Part shown: one piece after another, positions 17,064 through 23,202 of the stretch | Numbering within the stretch: the stretch's first letter is position 1 | How the letters are laid out: each line of letters starts with the position of its first letter | Source of the DNA: a virus | DNA length: 31,615 nt | Strand: one strand, 5' to 3' | Virus record (IMG/VR): IMGVR_UViG_3300022699_000181 | Location: 1-31,615 of that record | Translations under genes and position numbers: made by a program | The notes under the pieces: model-generated | What the model was told of the DNA's origin: nothing | The model's database searches: none | Seen by the model: only the letters and a program-made list of their open reading frames with translations

Positions 17064-18594
17064 GCTGACCTCTCCGTGTGTTATTTCTGCGCAGCATCCC
17101 TTCACGCAATGTCTGCATTGTTGCCTGTCGATGATTGTTATTATCAACTGCTGCCAAGTGTTTTTCAATTAATGCAAAATCAACAGCATCAGCAAGCGTA
17201 TCGGCTATATCATCAAATCGGTGCGAATTATTCGCGGTGATTTTAGAGATATGTTTTAAACACATTTCTTTGTGTTTCGCATCTTTGTTAATCGAGACTT
17301 GTTTGTTTGCTAAAAAAGGCTGTGCTTTTAAAAACCGCTCTATTTTAGAACCTGAGGCGCGAGTTCGGTTAATGTCTCGAATCGCAATGCCTCTAATTTC
17401 CTGCAACGCGGACACCAACGTCACGCCTGTTGATTTTTTTTCAATGACTGCAATAGTGGGTGCTATTTTAAAGCGATTGCATTCTTGCCAAAAATCTAAA
17501 AACGCATCTTTTAAGTCTTTTGGCTCAATGCGTATCTCAAGACAATCTATCCAATGAAGACCAATAATTCCTGTTTTGCGGCCAAACGATTCAATTTCAT
17601 ACACCCCCCAGAAGCTAAAGGCGGTGGCATCATTGTAACTTTTAGCCGTTTCAGCGGTATCAGCAGTAATGAATGTATGCGTTATTTCTGGATAGTAATC
17701 GGTTTCAATAATCCATTCGGGTTTGAAAAGACCGCCGCCTGCCGGAAGCGGGTCTTGCTGAAATTGAGCCGCTGCAACGTATTCTGATTTTTCAAACAAG
17801 TCATTGATATACGCTTTATCGTTTAAATCAGGACATAAAATATTACCCGCTTCATCCCGCTCTTTTAAAATAACCAAACGCCACGGCTTAGAGTCTTTTT
17901 GCTCAATAAAAAAAGCTGCTAAATCATCTTCATGAACTCGTTGGCCAACATAAATAATCGGCACATTTTGACCTCTTGGGCGTTGTCTTATCGTTTCTTC
18001 ATAATTTCGTATGACATTTTGTCGAATCGTATCAGAATGCGCTTCATCCGGTTTATGCGCATCATCAATAATCACCGCTCCCGAAAAGCGGTTTAAATTC
18101 GGCAGTCCGGCATTGCGTCCTGTTATGGCACCACTTGAGCCGAATGCCGCCACATGGCCGCCTTTCGTCGTTGCAAAATGGTCTTTAGCACGAGAGTCCC
18201 TTGAAATTTCGACATCAAACAAATAACGATACATGTCTGAGGTCATAATTTGTTTAATAAAAGAAGTTTGTGCTGCGGCAAGCGTGTGGGAAAAAGACAC
18301 GTAAATAAAATTGCAATCAGGATAATGAGCAAAACACCAAGCTACCCACATGCACAAATGAAGAGATTTTCCAGCACCCGGACGAATGTTAATTAATAAA
18401 TTAGGCGTGTCATTATTTAATCGAAACAGCGACGTTAATTCTTTGCACAACGTAATTTGCCTAGGTTCTCGACCGCTGGGTTGAACAATATTGAAATCAC
18501 GTTGTGTAATGTATTTAAAAAAAAAGCGTGTAAACTCAAGAAGAGAGCCTTTTAATTTTGCGGCTGTCTCTTCTTTTTCCATGTCAATTTTCAA
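17047..18594 (-). CDS. Terminase large subunit (515 aa)
   Basis: This is the DNA-packaging motor. The ATPase part has Walker A at residues 71-77 (RPGAGKS) and Walker B at 174-178 (VIIDD) followed by AHKP. The C-terminal RNase H-fold nuclease begins with the first acidic residue Asp312 in FITADTAE. The linker QFQQDPLPAGGGLFKPEW is typical of the family. I keep the TTG start at 18594 because GAGGG lies eight bases upstream; the ATG at 18582 is the alternative and removes four residues. It belongs with headful-packaging terminases. The stop lies within the start region of the portal gene. Confidence 0.9.
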   Translation of the reverse strand: MKIDMEKEETAAKLKGSLLEFTRFFFKYITQRDFNIVQPSGREPRQITLCKELTSLFRLNNDTPNLLINIRPGAGKSLHLCMWVAWCFAHYPDCNFIYVSFSHTLAAAQTSFIKQIMTSDMYRYLFDVEISRDSRAKDHFATTKGGHVAAFGSSGAITGRNAGLPNLNRFSGAVIIDDAHKPDEAHSDTIRQNVIRNYEETIRQRPRGQNVPIIYVGQRVHEDDLAAFFIEQKDSKPWRLVILKERDEAGNILCPDLNDKAYINDLFEKSEYVAAAQFQQDPLPAGGGLFKPEWIIETDYYPEITHTFITADTAETAKSYNDATAFSFWGVYEIESFGRKTGIIGLHWIDCLEIRIEPKDLKDAFLDFWQECNRFKIAPTIAVIEKKSTGVTLVSALQEIRGIAIRDINRTRASGSKIERFLKAQPFLANKQVSINKDAKHKEMCLKHISKITANNSHRFDDIADTLADAVDFALIEKHLAAVDNNNHRQATMQTLREGMLRRNNTRRGQHGGYR

Positions 18595-18631
18595 TCAATA
18601 ATCCCTCTTATCGTAAAAAAAAGACTGCTTA

Positions 18632-18823
18632 CTAATACTCGTGTTGTTGTGATTTCATGCGTGTGGCAGCCGCTGCTTGAACTTTTTTTTCTCGCAATTT
18701 TTCAGCTTCAATAGACTCTTCTAATTTATTTTCCAGCTCTCTAGTAATGCTTTGAACCATGTCATCTATGTCGAGCAATATTGCTTTCTCTACTATACGT
18801 TCTAATTCTTGTCTATTAATCAT
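18632..18823 (-). CDS. Short coiled-coil protein between the terminase genes (63 aa)
   Basis: Starting MINRQELERIVEKAILLDID, it is a charged helical protein with heptad-like spacing of Leu and Ile through residue 45 and a Lys/Gln/Met-rich end. Its ATG overlaps the TerS stop by one base (TAATG), so the two are translationally coupled. A small gene between TerS and TerL is unusual in P22 but occurs in related phages. It may help assemble the terminase or bind DNA; no known motif supports either. A real gene is likely given the coupling and composition. Confidence 0.6.
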   Translation of the reverse strand: MINRQELERIVEKAILLDIDDMVQSITRELENKLEESIEAEKLREKKVQAAAATRMKSQQHEY

Positions 18824-19341
18824 TAATAATCCTTTTTATGTTTCTCATCTAACTGACTGCGCAACTCCATTAGTTCATTGCGTAGCGCATCGTTTTCACC
18901 TTCAAGTGACTCGATTTTGCGTTGCTCTCCGTATTGTTTCGGTAATAATTTGGCAGCCAGCCATTTCCTTGTGTCAACACGCAATCGTGAGCGTGCAATG
19001 TACTCGGTATTGCAAACCTCATTACCGTCTTTATCTAACTTGGAATCAAAGTCATCACTGTCAGAAATATCTAAGCATTCTTCAGCCAAAATATCAGCTT
19101 GTTCGAGCTTAGCCTGTGCATATTGGGCAGAAAACTCTGGGTAAAGTCTTCTCCAAAGATTAATTGTGCTTTTTTCTGGAATGTCTTCATAAAGTCGCGT
19201 AAGCTTGAGCAATCCATGACCAGTAGACGCAACCAAATCGCAAATACGCTGAGCCATTTCAGGCGAATAATCAGTTGGCCTTCCGCCTACGCCTTTTCGG
19301 CTTTTCTGCTTTTTCTTTGGCTTCGAATTTCTCTCTGTCAT
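18823..19341 (-). CDS. Terminase small subunit, Sf6-type (172 aa)
   Basis: The N-terminus is very basic (KPKKKQKSRKGVGGRPTDYS). It is followed by a helix-turn-helix-like DNA-recognition region (MAQRICDLVASTGHGLLKLT and IPEKSTINLWRRLYPEFSAQ). Next comes the helical oligomerisation region (YAQAKLEQADILAEECLDIS), including the common pattern ARSRLRVDTRKWLAAKLLPK and then YG, which is characteristic of Sf6 gp1-like small terminases. The end is a coiled coil. It recognises the pac site and recruits the large subunit. The ATG at 19341 overlaps the upstream zinc protein by 71 bases. A pac site has not been located. Confidence 0.85.
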   Translation of the reverse strand: MTERNSKPKKKQKSRKGVGGRPTDYSPEMAQRICDLVASTGHGLLKLTRLYEDIPEKSTINLWRRLYPEFSAQYAQAKLEQADILAEECLDISDSDDFDSKLDKDGNEVCNTEYIARSRLRVDTRKWLAAKLLPKQYGEQRKIESLEGENDALRNELMELRSQLDEKHKKDY

Positions 19342-19522
19342 CGTCTAAATCCTTTTTTTCTTTCACTTTAATTTCTGAAAAATTTGTAGGAATTATAATA
19401 GTTCCTTCTCCATTACAAAGCGGGCATATCACTTCCAGGCCGCCGCAATCGACTAAAGAATAGCCTCCGGACATTTTAAAAACTTTTTTTCTTCCCCGAC
19501 AACGCATGCAATATTTTTTCAT
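19271..19522 (-). CDS. Small zinc-ribbon protein, first gene of the late operon (83 aa)
   Basis: Two CxxC pairs are visible: CMRCRGRKKV near residue 5 and CPLCNGEGTI near residue 34. The CxxCxGxG shape resembles DnaJ-type zinc centres. The C-terminal third is a run of charged Lys, Glu and Arg residues ending KRRRRKAN. It overlaps the TerS start by 71 bases in another frame, which ties it to the packaging operon. It may bind DNA or act as a late regulator, but neither is shown. It is the first gene downstream of the proposed late promoter at 19571-19598. Confidence 0.65.
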   Translation of the reverse strand: MKKYCMRCRGRKKVFKMSGGYSLVDCGGLEVICPLCNGEGTIIIPTNFSEIKVKEKKDLDDDREKFEAKEKAEKPKRRRRKAN

Positions 19523-19570
19523 ATTAACTCAATTACTTACCTGACTTTTTATTATAGATATTTTTTTTCA

Positions 19571-19598
19571 ATTATAAAGCTTATGATTTTATCCACAA
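19571..19598 (-). promoter_or_regulatory. Probable late promoter, minus strand
   Basis: On the minus strand, TTGTGG (19598-19593) is followed by a 16-base spacer and a perfect TATAAT (19576-19571). It lies about 50 bases upstream of the first late gene. Its -35 overlaps the DnaA box at 19589-19597, so DnaA could modulate it. The -35 is imperfect, so an activator or antiterminator may be needed. Confidence 0.5.
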
Positions 19599-19611
19599 AA
19601 TCTGTGTATAA
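19589..19611. promoter_or_regulatory. Inverted pair of consensus DnaA boxes
   Basis: TTATCCACA at 19589-19597 on the plus strand and TTATACACA on the minus strand at 19611-19603, five bases apart. Both fit TTATNCACA exactly. They lie in very AT-rich DNA between the early and late transcription units. Confidence 0.65.
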
Positions 19612-19682
19612 GTCTGTGAAAAAAATCATTAAAGCAACAAACAGCGCGTATGACAAAAAATGGTCATTATTTTATCTTTAAT

Positions 19683-19699
19683 GTAAATATTTTATTGAC
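19683..19699 (+). promoter_or_regulatory. Proposed Cro operator, copy 1
   Basis: GTAAATATTTTATTGAC reads as a near-perfect dyad, GTAAATA-TTT-TATTGAC, with six of seven pairs matching. The same 17 bases, within a 21-base identity, occur at 23186-23202. It overlaps the -35 of the promoter at 19695. The 17-base size is that of lambda-type operators. Confidence 0.55.
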
Positions 19700-19722
19700 A
19701 TTTATTATGCGGCTGCTATAAT
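19695..19722 (+). promoter_or_regulatory. Strong sigma70 promoter, plus strand
   Basis: Perfect -35 TTGACA (19695-19700) and -10 TATAAT (19717-19722) with a 16-base spacer. This is the best promoter in the window. It faces the broken gene at 19775 and the 79-residue gene at 20108. Confidence 0.8.
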
Positions 19723-19774
19723 ATACACAATTCGTTAATAAACAATTTTTAAAACAACATAAGAGAAATAAACA

Positions 19775-20066
19775 ATGACAAGTCTTACAAAAAAATTACA
19801 ACTTTGAAACATATATACCTAACTTCACTTACAACTGCATTTCAGTCGCAAAATATGTAAACAAAGAGAATGAGTCCATCTTAATTGTTGCAGAAAAAAA
19901 TGGAAAAATCTTGGGGAAATATGGCTCACAGTACTCATGAAAATTTGACAATCAAGTGAGTTTTGAAAACTGGCTCTACAGCTTTGTTGATTATGAAGAA
20001 AGATACTGTAATGAATTGAATGTGTTGCTTAAAATTTTAACAAAATTGGGCGTATATAAAGACTAA
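19775..20066 (+). pseudogene. Broken early gene (frameshift and in-frame TGA)
   Basis: An ATG at 19775 with AAGAGA upstream opens a frame that stops after ten codons at 19805-19807. If one A is removed from the A7 run at 19789-19795, the frame continues as YNFETYIPNFTYNCISVAKY and onward to TAA at 20064-20066, giving about 96 residues. A single TGA interrupts it at 19938-19940, in the sequence GSQYS(stop)KFDNQVSF. Trp would fit there by one base. The codon use and amino-acid composition look like a real protein that lost function, or like two assembly errors. The product is unknown and resembles small acidic/aromatic early proteins. The strong promoter upstream suggests it was once an important early gene. 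Confidence 0.6.
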
Positions 20067-20107
20067 ATAAGACATACTAATTAATCAAAGACAACAAGAG
20101 GTAAGCA

Positions 20108-20347
20108 ATGAGCAACTTAGAACTTTACGATGTGATGGCCGAAGACATGCATATAAACGTTCGACCCACCGGACACAAAACATTAGATGTCGAAGTATTT
20201 AATGAAAACGATGAACGTGTTTTTTACGAAAATACTACAGATATTGCATGGAATAGCCTTGTTGATTTTTCAAGACAAGTATTGTGGGCAAATGACATGT
20301 TAAATCTTAAAAAAGAAATAGACAATGAACTGCAAGACATTGGTTAA
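20108..20347 (+). CDS. Early hypothetical protein (79 aa)
   Basis: AAGAGG lies before the ATG. The protein is small and acidic, starting MSNLELYDVMAEDMHINVRP. It has alternating strands up to residue 45 and a C-terminal helix (DMLNLKKEIDNELQDIG). No motif is recognisable. It is the first intact gene behind the strong early promoter at 19695 and is probably under the same operator. Its stop overlaps that of the convergent cold-shock gene by four bases, so it ends the plus-strand unit. Phage proteins of this size expressed early often modify host enzymes; that is only a possibility here. Confidence 0.65.
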   Translation: MSNLELYDVMAEDMHINVRPTGHKTLDVEVFNENDERVFYENTTDIAWNSLVDFSRQVLWANDMLNLKKEIDNELQDIG

Positions 20348-20556
20348 GTTTTGCTGTCAGATAAACGCTCAACATCAACCGCTTGTGTGCCTTTGGGTGT
20401 TTCTTCAAGATTAAATTGAACGATATCATCCGTTTCAAATTTTAAATACCCATCACCAATTGCACGGCTGTAATGAAAAAAATATTCATTATTTCCGTGC
20501 AAAATAAATCCCCACCCTTTGGGGTTGTTAAACCATTTAACCCTTCCTTTTTTCAT
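20344..20556 (-). CDS. Cold-shock domain protein (70 aa)
   Basis: A full-length single cold-shock domain that binds single-stranded RNA or DNA. The start MKKGRVKWFNNPKGWGFI contains the RNP1-like KGWGFI (residues 13-18), and YFFHYS (25-30) is the RNP2-like motif, with Tyr where host proteins usually have Val. VQFNLEETPKGTQAVDVERL completes the fold. It ends the minus-strand replication operon, about 130 bases after the P-like gene. Phage-borne cold-shock proteins could act as RNA chaperones or antiterminators. I see no Q- or N-type antiterminator, so this protein might take part in late gene control, but that is speculation. Confidence 0.9.
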   Translation of the reverse strand: MKKGRVKWFNNPKGWGFILHGNNEYFFHYSRAIGDGYLKFETDDIVQFNLEETPKGTQAVDVERLSDSKT

Positions 20557-20608
20557 AAACCCTCGTAACGCATATAAACTCTAAATTTCATTTCTAACAA
20601 GACTTTAT

Positions 20609-20625
20609 ATTACCCTGTAGGTAAT
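20609..20625. promoter_or_regulatory. Perfect palindrome upstream of the cold-shock gene
   Basis: ATTACC-CTGTA-GGTAAT, six-base arms with a five-base centre. On the minus strand it is followed by TATAAAG about 50 bases before the cold-shock start. It could be an operator or a weak hairpin. A stem this short and AT-rich is poor as a terminator. Confidence 0.4.
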
Positions 20626-20683
20626 GTCATCTTTTTTGTTTTCTCTTCTTAGAGATAAATTTTGACATACTTATTATCATAGT

Positions 20684-21331
20684 TCATGTCATATTTAACA
20701 TTTTTCTCATAGCTCTCATGGCCTGCTCGTGTGTCATTGGTTTTCCGTCAAAACGTTTTTTTGGTGGCGGAGGCGGGTTATTATCAATCTGCCTCAGTAT
20801 CTTTCCCTCGGCATGTAACTTAATCGCTTCTTTGTAATTTTTTTCAAACTCATGTCTGGTTTTAGACGCTGGAAGTGATCGCAAATCAAAGCTACCTGTT
20901 TTAGACCACGCATAATAAACAACATCATGAGTCCATCGTTTAGTTACCGTTGGATTAGAATTTCTACACGCCTCGTCATAGGCTTCGTCGTAATCAGGCA
21001 AGCCAAGGTCTTTAGGTGTTGGTTGACACCACTTAATAAACTCACCCGGACTGGGAACAAAAGGTTTTTCCATCAAGTAGCATTTATTTAAGCCGTATTG
21101 CAATTGCTCTATGGAGTTTATGCCCGCTGGTACGAAAGCTTTAAGCCAAGTTTTTTTTGCCTGTCGTAGATCGTTTTCCGTAGGCCATGCGTATTGAAAA
21201 GCAGGGAAGTTTGACCTTAATTCTTTGAATAGCCAATTAATAACCTCGGCAGTTTTATGATTATTTGGTTCTGATTGCTCAGAATTGCTCTTTACCTTGT
21301 CCAAGCTAACAAGGTTTGAAATTTTTTCCAT
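20684..21331 (-). CDS. Replication protein P-like helicase loader (215 aa)
   Basis: A lambda P family protein that would load host DnaB at the phage origin. The diagnostic stretch is at residues 48-102: AWPTENDLRQAKKTWLKAFV, then INSIEQLQYGLNKCY and FVPSPGEFIKWC. The C-terminus has a proline run (PPPPPKKRF) before the helix EQAMRAMRKMLNMT. The length (lambda P is 233) fits. Its ATG lies one base after the stop of the O-like gene, as expected for an O-P pair. The N-terminal 30 residues look disordered. Confidence 0.85.
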   Translation of the reverse strand: MEKISNLVSLDKVKSNSEQSEPNNHKTAEVINWLFKELRSNFPAFQYAWPTENDLRQAKKTWLKAFVPAGINSIEQLQYGLNKCYLMEKPFVPSPGEFIKWCQPTPKDLGLPDYDEAYDEACRNSNPTVTKRWTHDVVYYAWSKTGSFDLRSLPASKTRHEFEKNYKEAIKLHAEGKILRQIDNNPPPPPKKRFDGKPMTHEQAMRAMRKMLNMT

Positions 21332-21332
21332 G

Positions 21333-22094
21333 TCAAATTTCCTCTATCCATGAGGTGTCGTCATCGTCATAGTCGGGGTGGCTGTATGATTTACCTTTTC
21401 TTTCTTTGAAATAGTCTGGTTTTAAAGATTGCCATCCGTTTGCAACCATTTCGTCAAAGGCTTCAATGGGAGATATGCCAACCTCTTTTTCAATTTTAGC
21501 TAAAGTGGATTGCAGCCGTGACCAAGCTGTTTTAGTAACAGGGGCACGCTTTGACTTTCTATTTGTTAGCCAGTCTTTAAGGCTTTGCTCAGGGATATTG
21601 TGAGGGTTTGATTTTTTCAAGTCATCAAGGCTCAAAGTATCTTTTTCTTTCTTTCCCCCTTTTAAGGGGGTAGGGGGATTAATATTAATTTCTTTATTTA
21701 TATTCTTTATATTATGGTCTACAGCTGTAGACGTAGAAAGTCTACGCTCGTAGACGTTTAAGTCTACAGCTGTAGACGTTGGTTCAATTTCTGAACAATC
21801 GGTTTCTATGATTTTTTCTGGCTTAATTAAATACCGCTTGCCATTTTTTTTGACGCGCTTAAGTTCATTGTGACTTTCAAAAAATGATAAAGCTTTATAA
21901 ATAACCGCTCTCTTGTACCCTGTACGCTCACATAACGCATCTTCACCCAAAAAACATGTTTTATTTTTATTCCAAAATTGAAAAATAGTTTCGTAGATAT
22001 CGAGGTAGGCTAAAGTCATCCCGTGGAGGTGGCGAATATATCGGGGAATAATGTAAAAAGTATCTTGGTAATCTTTGTTACATGAAACAATCAT
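21333..22094 (-). CDS. Replication initiator, O-like winged-helix protein (253 aa)
   Basis: The N-terminal 90 residues are a winged-helix DNA-binding domain (DYQDTFYIIPRYIRHLHGMT; LCERTGYKRAVIYKALSFFE; a basic wing KRVKKNGKRYLIK). The middle (residues 100-150) is low complexity because the origin iterons are embedded there, seen as two STAVD repeats. The C-terminal region (RAPVTKTAWSRLQSTLAKIE through NGWQSLKPDYF) resembles the domain of O-like and DnaT-like proteins that contacts the helicase loader. The ATG at 22094 follows AAGGA. It precedes the P-like gene by one base. The layout, with the origin in the middle of the initiator gene, is that of lambda O. Confidence 0.82.
   Translation of the reverse strand: MIVSCNKDYQDTFYIIPRYIRHLHGMTLAYLDIYETIFQFWNKNKTCFLGEDALCERTGYKRAVIYKALSFFESHNELKRVKKNGKRYLIKPEKIIETDCSEIEPTSTAVDLNVYERRLSTSTAVDHNIKNINKEININPPTPLKGGKKEKDTLSLDDLKKSNPHNIPEQSLKDWLTNRKSKRAPVTKTAWSRLQSTLAKIEKEVGISPIEAFDEMVANGWQSLKPDYFKERKGKSYSHPDYDDDDTSWIEEI
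21655..21777. other. Replication origin inside the O-like gene
   Basis: There are three palindromic iterons: GTCTACAGCTGTAGAC (21717-21732), GTCTACGCTCGTAGAC (21740-21755) and a copy of the first at 21762-21777, centred 23 and 22 bases apart (two helical turns). Beside them lies an AT-only-like tract at 21679-21715, a likely unwinding element. A hairpin CCCCCTT-TT-AAGGGGG follows at 21655-21670. Lambda ori has the same order: iterons, then an AT-rich stretch, in gene O. Confidence 0.85.
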
Positions 22095-22169
22095 GGTATA
22101 ATATCCTTGCTTTGTGCGGTATAACCCGCGTTTTAATGAGGGCTAACCTTGGTCGGAGTCGCCCGTTTT
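22075..22169 (+). ncRNA. Candidate OOP-like antisense RNA with its promoter
   Basis: A promoter TTGTTA (22075-22080), 16 bases, TATAAT (22097-22102) points away from the O-like gene across its leader. About 60 bases downstream, GGGC (22140-22143) pairs with GCCC (22161-22164), followed by GTTTT, a possible terminator. Lambda OOP RNA lies at the same place and orientation next to O. A shorter GCGG/CCGC hairpin also lies in the transcript. Confidence 0.35.
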
Positions 22170-22231
22170 AGTTGTATTTGTACAAGATGTACCAGCTTGG
22201 GGAAGCTGTGGGGCATTATGCCCAGCAACAC
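22095..22231 (-). promoter_or_regulatory. Structured leader upstream of the O-like gene
   Basis: This stretch has no full gene. It holds several hairpins: GGGCAT-T-ATGCCC (22211-22223), CAGCTT-GGGG-AAGCTG (22193-22208) and GCGG-CCGC around 22117-22130. The frame of the O-like gene continues upstream to a TAG at 22145-22143 and beyond it for about 30 codons without a usable start codon. It may be a regulatory RNA leader or the remnant of a longer gene. Confidence 0.4.
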
Positions 22232-22393
22232 CTATTCTTCTTTACACAGAGCTATAAATTCTCCGCAGCTTGGGGCAAAAGATTGATTTAAGCACCTGGA
22301 CTTCTTCATTCCTTTTGAAATTAATTCAATCTCAGCACTTTCTTCATTAAATAATCCGGTTTCATAAAACGTTTTTAACCATACTCTCTTCAT
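22232..22393 (-). CDS. 53-residue protein resembling part of replication protein P
   Basis: ATG at 22393 to TAG at 22234-22232. It has WLKTF near the start and SFAPSCGEFIALC at residues 38-50. These correspond to WLKAF and FVPSPGEFIKWC, in the same order and at similar spacing, in the P-like protein encoded at 20684-21331. It may be a diverged partial duplication of P, or an independent small protein of the same fold that competes for the helicase or the initiator. AGGA lies rather far upstream (about 17 bases), so expression is uncertain. It lies just before the O leader in the early minus-strand operon. Confidence 0.5.
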   Translation of the reverse strand: MKRVWLKTFYETGLFNEESAEIELISKGMKKSRCLNQSFAPSCGEFIALCKEE

Positions 22394-22559
22394 TTTGTTT
22401 ATGTTTTCCTGTGTTTAAATTTCATTTTAAAAAAGTATTTTGCTTGATGATAGAAAAAACGATATACTTTTTATGGCTAAATTTATGGTCTATTTTTAAA
22501 ACATCATGAAATCCAACCTCGGGACAATATTTATTGCAGCATTTGTTAACAATGTCCTT

Positions 22560-22766
22560 TTATGTTTTAACGTTATCATTTGCTGCATTTTTCTCTTTAA
22601 AAATATGGGTAATTAATTCTTTTAAAAAATGCTCAACTAAATAAATGTCACTGATTGTAAATAAATCAATTTCTCGCCCCCGATGCTTGCCGTCACGATC
22701 ATGGTAAGCGTTTTCCAGCGCTTCAATAATATTATATGCAGTTACTTGAATATCATAAGTTGTCAT
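22560..22766 (-). CDS. Early hypothetical protein (68 aa)
   Basis: Good ribosome binding site (GAGGAAG) before the ATG at 22766. The protein starts MTTYDIQVTAYNIIEALENA and is helical. It has a charged central loop (HDRDGKHRGREID) and a second helix (VEHFLKELITHIFKEK), and ends NDNVKT. No known domain is visible. It lies 12 bases after the 63-residue gene in the Cro operon, in the place where lambdoid phages carry CII or other early regulators, but no helix-turn-helix can be argued. About 165 bases without a supported gene follow before the P-like fragment. Confidence 0.6.
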   Translation of the reverse strand: MTTYDIQVTAYNIIEALENAYHDRDGKHRGREIDLFTISDIYLVEHFLKELITHIFKEKNAANDNVKT

Positions 22767-22778
22767 TAATAGACTTCC

Positions 22779-22970
22779 TCAACATTTTATTTTTAATAAA
22801 TCGCGCAATTTATACAGGGTTATTCCGATATATTTTTTATGATTCTCGGCTTCTTTCGCGGTGTCATCTTGTAAAATAAACATGTATCTGTCTAATAATT
22901 CGATAACACGAAGCAATGTTTCTAAATCAATAGAAGACAATTGAGAGTTTTGGGTTTTGGAAAATGTCAT
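22779..22970 (-). CDS. Early hypothetical helical protein (63 aa)
   Basis: AAGGAT lies before the ATG. Residues 14-60 (IDLETLLRVIELLDRYMFIL and then AENHKKYIGITLYKLRDLL) form two amphipathic helices, suggesting a small helical hairpin that may dimerise. No DNA-binding motif or enzyme signature is visible. It is the second gene of the Cro operon, nine bases after the repressor stop. Position alone cannot assign a role; CII-like activators are longer and have a visible helix-turn-helix. Confidence 0.6.
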   Translation of the reverse strand: MTFSKTQNSQLSSIDLETLLRVIELLDRYMFILQDDTAKEAENHKKYIGITLYKLRDLLKIKC

Positions 22971-22979
22971 AAAATATCC

Positions 22980-23171
22980 TTATTTTTTATAATTAGTGTC
23001 ATTGACATCCGCTTTTAATTTTCCATTCGTTAATTTTTCAAACTTAAATTGATGATGGAGCGGAATATGTCCTGTTTTCTTCCATATATAAAATGCACAA
23101 CGTGTCAGTCCCAACTGAGATGCAGCTTTAGCACCCGAACCGTAATAATCTTTTAATTCATCTAGTGTCAT
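22980..23171 (-). CDS. Cro-like repressor (63 aa)
   Basis: From the ATG at 23171 it reads MTLDELKDYYGSGAKAASQL and has a helix-turn-helix at residues 13-31 (GAKAASQLGLTRCAFYIWKK). This is followed by GHIPLHHQFKFEKLTNGKLK. The pattern DxYGSxxKxAxxLGxxRxAxxxWxxxGxIPxxxQFxxExxTxGKLKA is that of lambda/P22-type Cro proteins. Longer starts (23231, 23204) would put the promoter elements inside the gene. It is transcribed divergently from recE, and probably represses both its own and that promoter through the dyad at 23186-23202. No CI-type partner is found. Confidence 0.85.
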   Translation of the reverse strand: MTLDELKDYYGSGAKAASQLGLTRCAFYIWKKTGHIPLHHQFKFEKLTNGKLKADVNDTNYKK

Positions 23172-23185
23172 CTTTTTATCTTCTA

Positions 23186-23202
23186 GTAAATATTTTATTG
23201 AC
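23186..23202 (+). promoter_or_regulatory. Proposed Cro operator, copy 2
   Basis: Same 17 bases as at 19683-19699 (GTAAATATTTTATTGAC). It overlaps the -35 of the recE promoter and lies just downstream of the -10 of the Cro promoter, so one bound dimer could shut both. Confidence 0.6.

Noticed and set aside
17064-17168. Extended start for the portal gene within the terminase gene.
   Set aside because: The ATG at 17063 has a strong ribosome binding site and matches family length; the upstream part is out-of-frame terminase sequence.
20662-20680. TTGACA and TATCAT close together on the plus strand.
   Set aside because: The spacer is only seven bases and no plus-strand gene follows.
22394-22559. 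An open frame of about 45 codons with several Cys and His following the stop of the 68-residue gene.
   Set aside because: It has no ATG, GTG or TTG in frame and no usable ribosome binding site, so I do not call it a gene.
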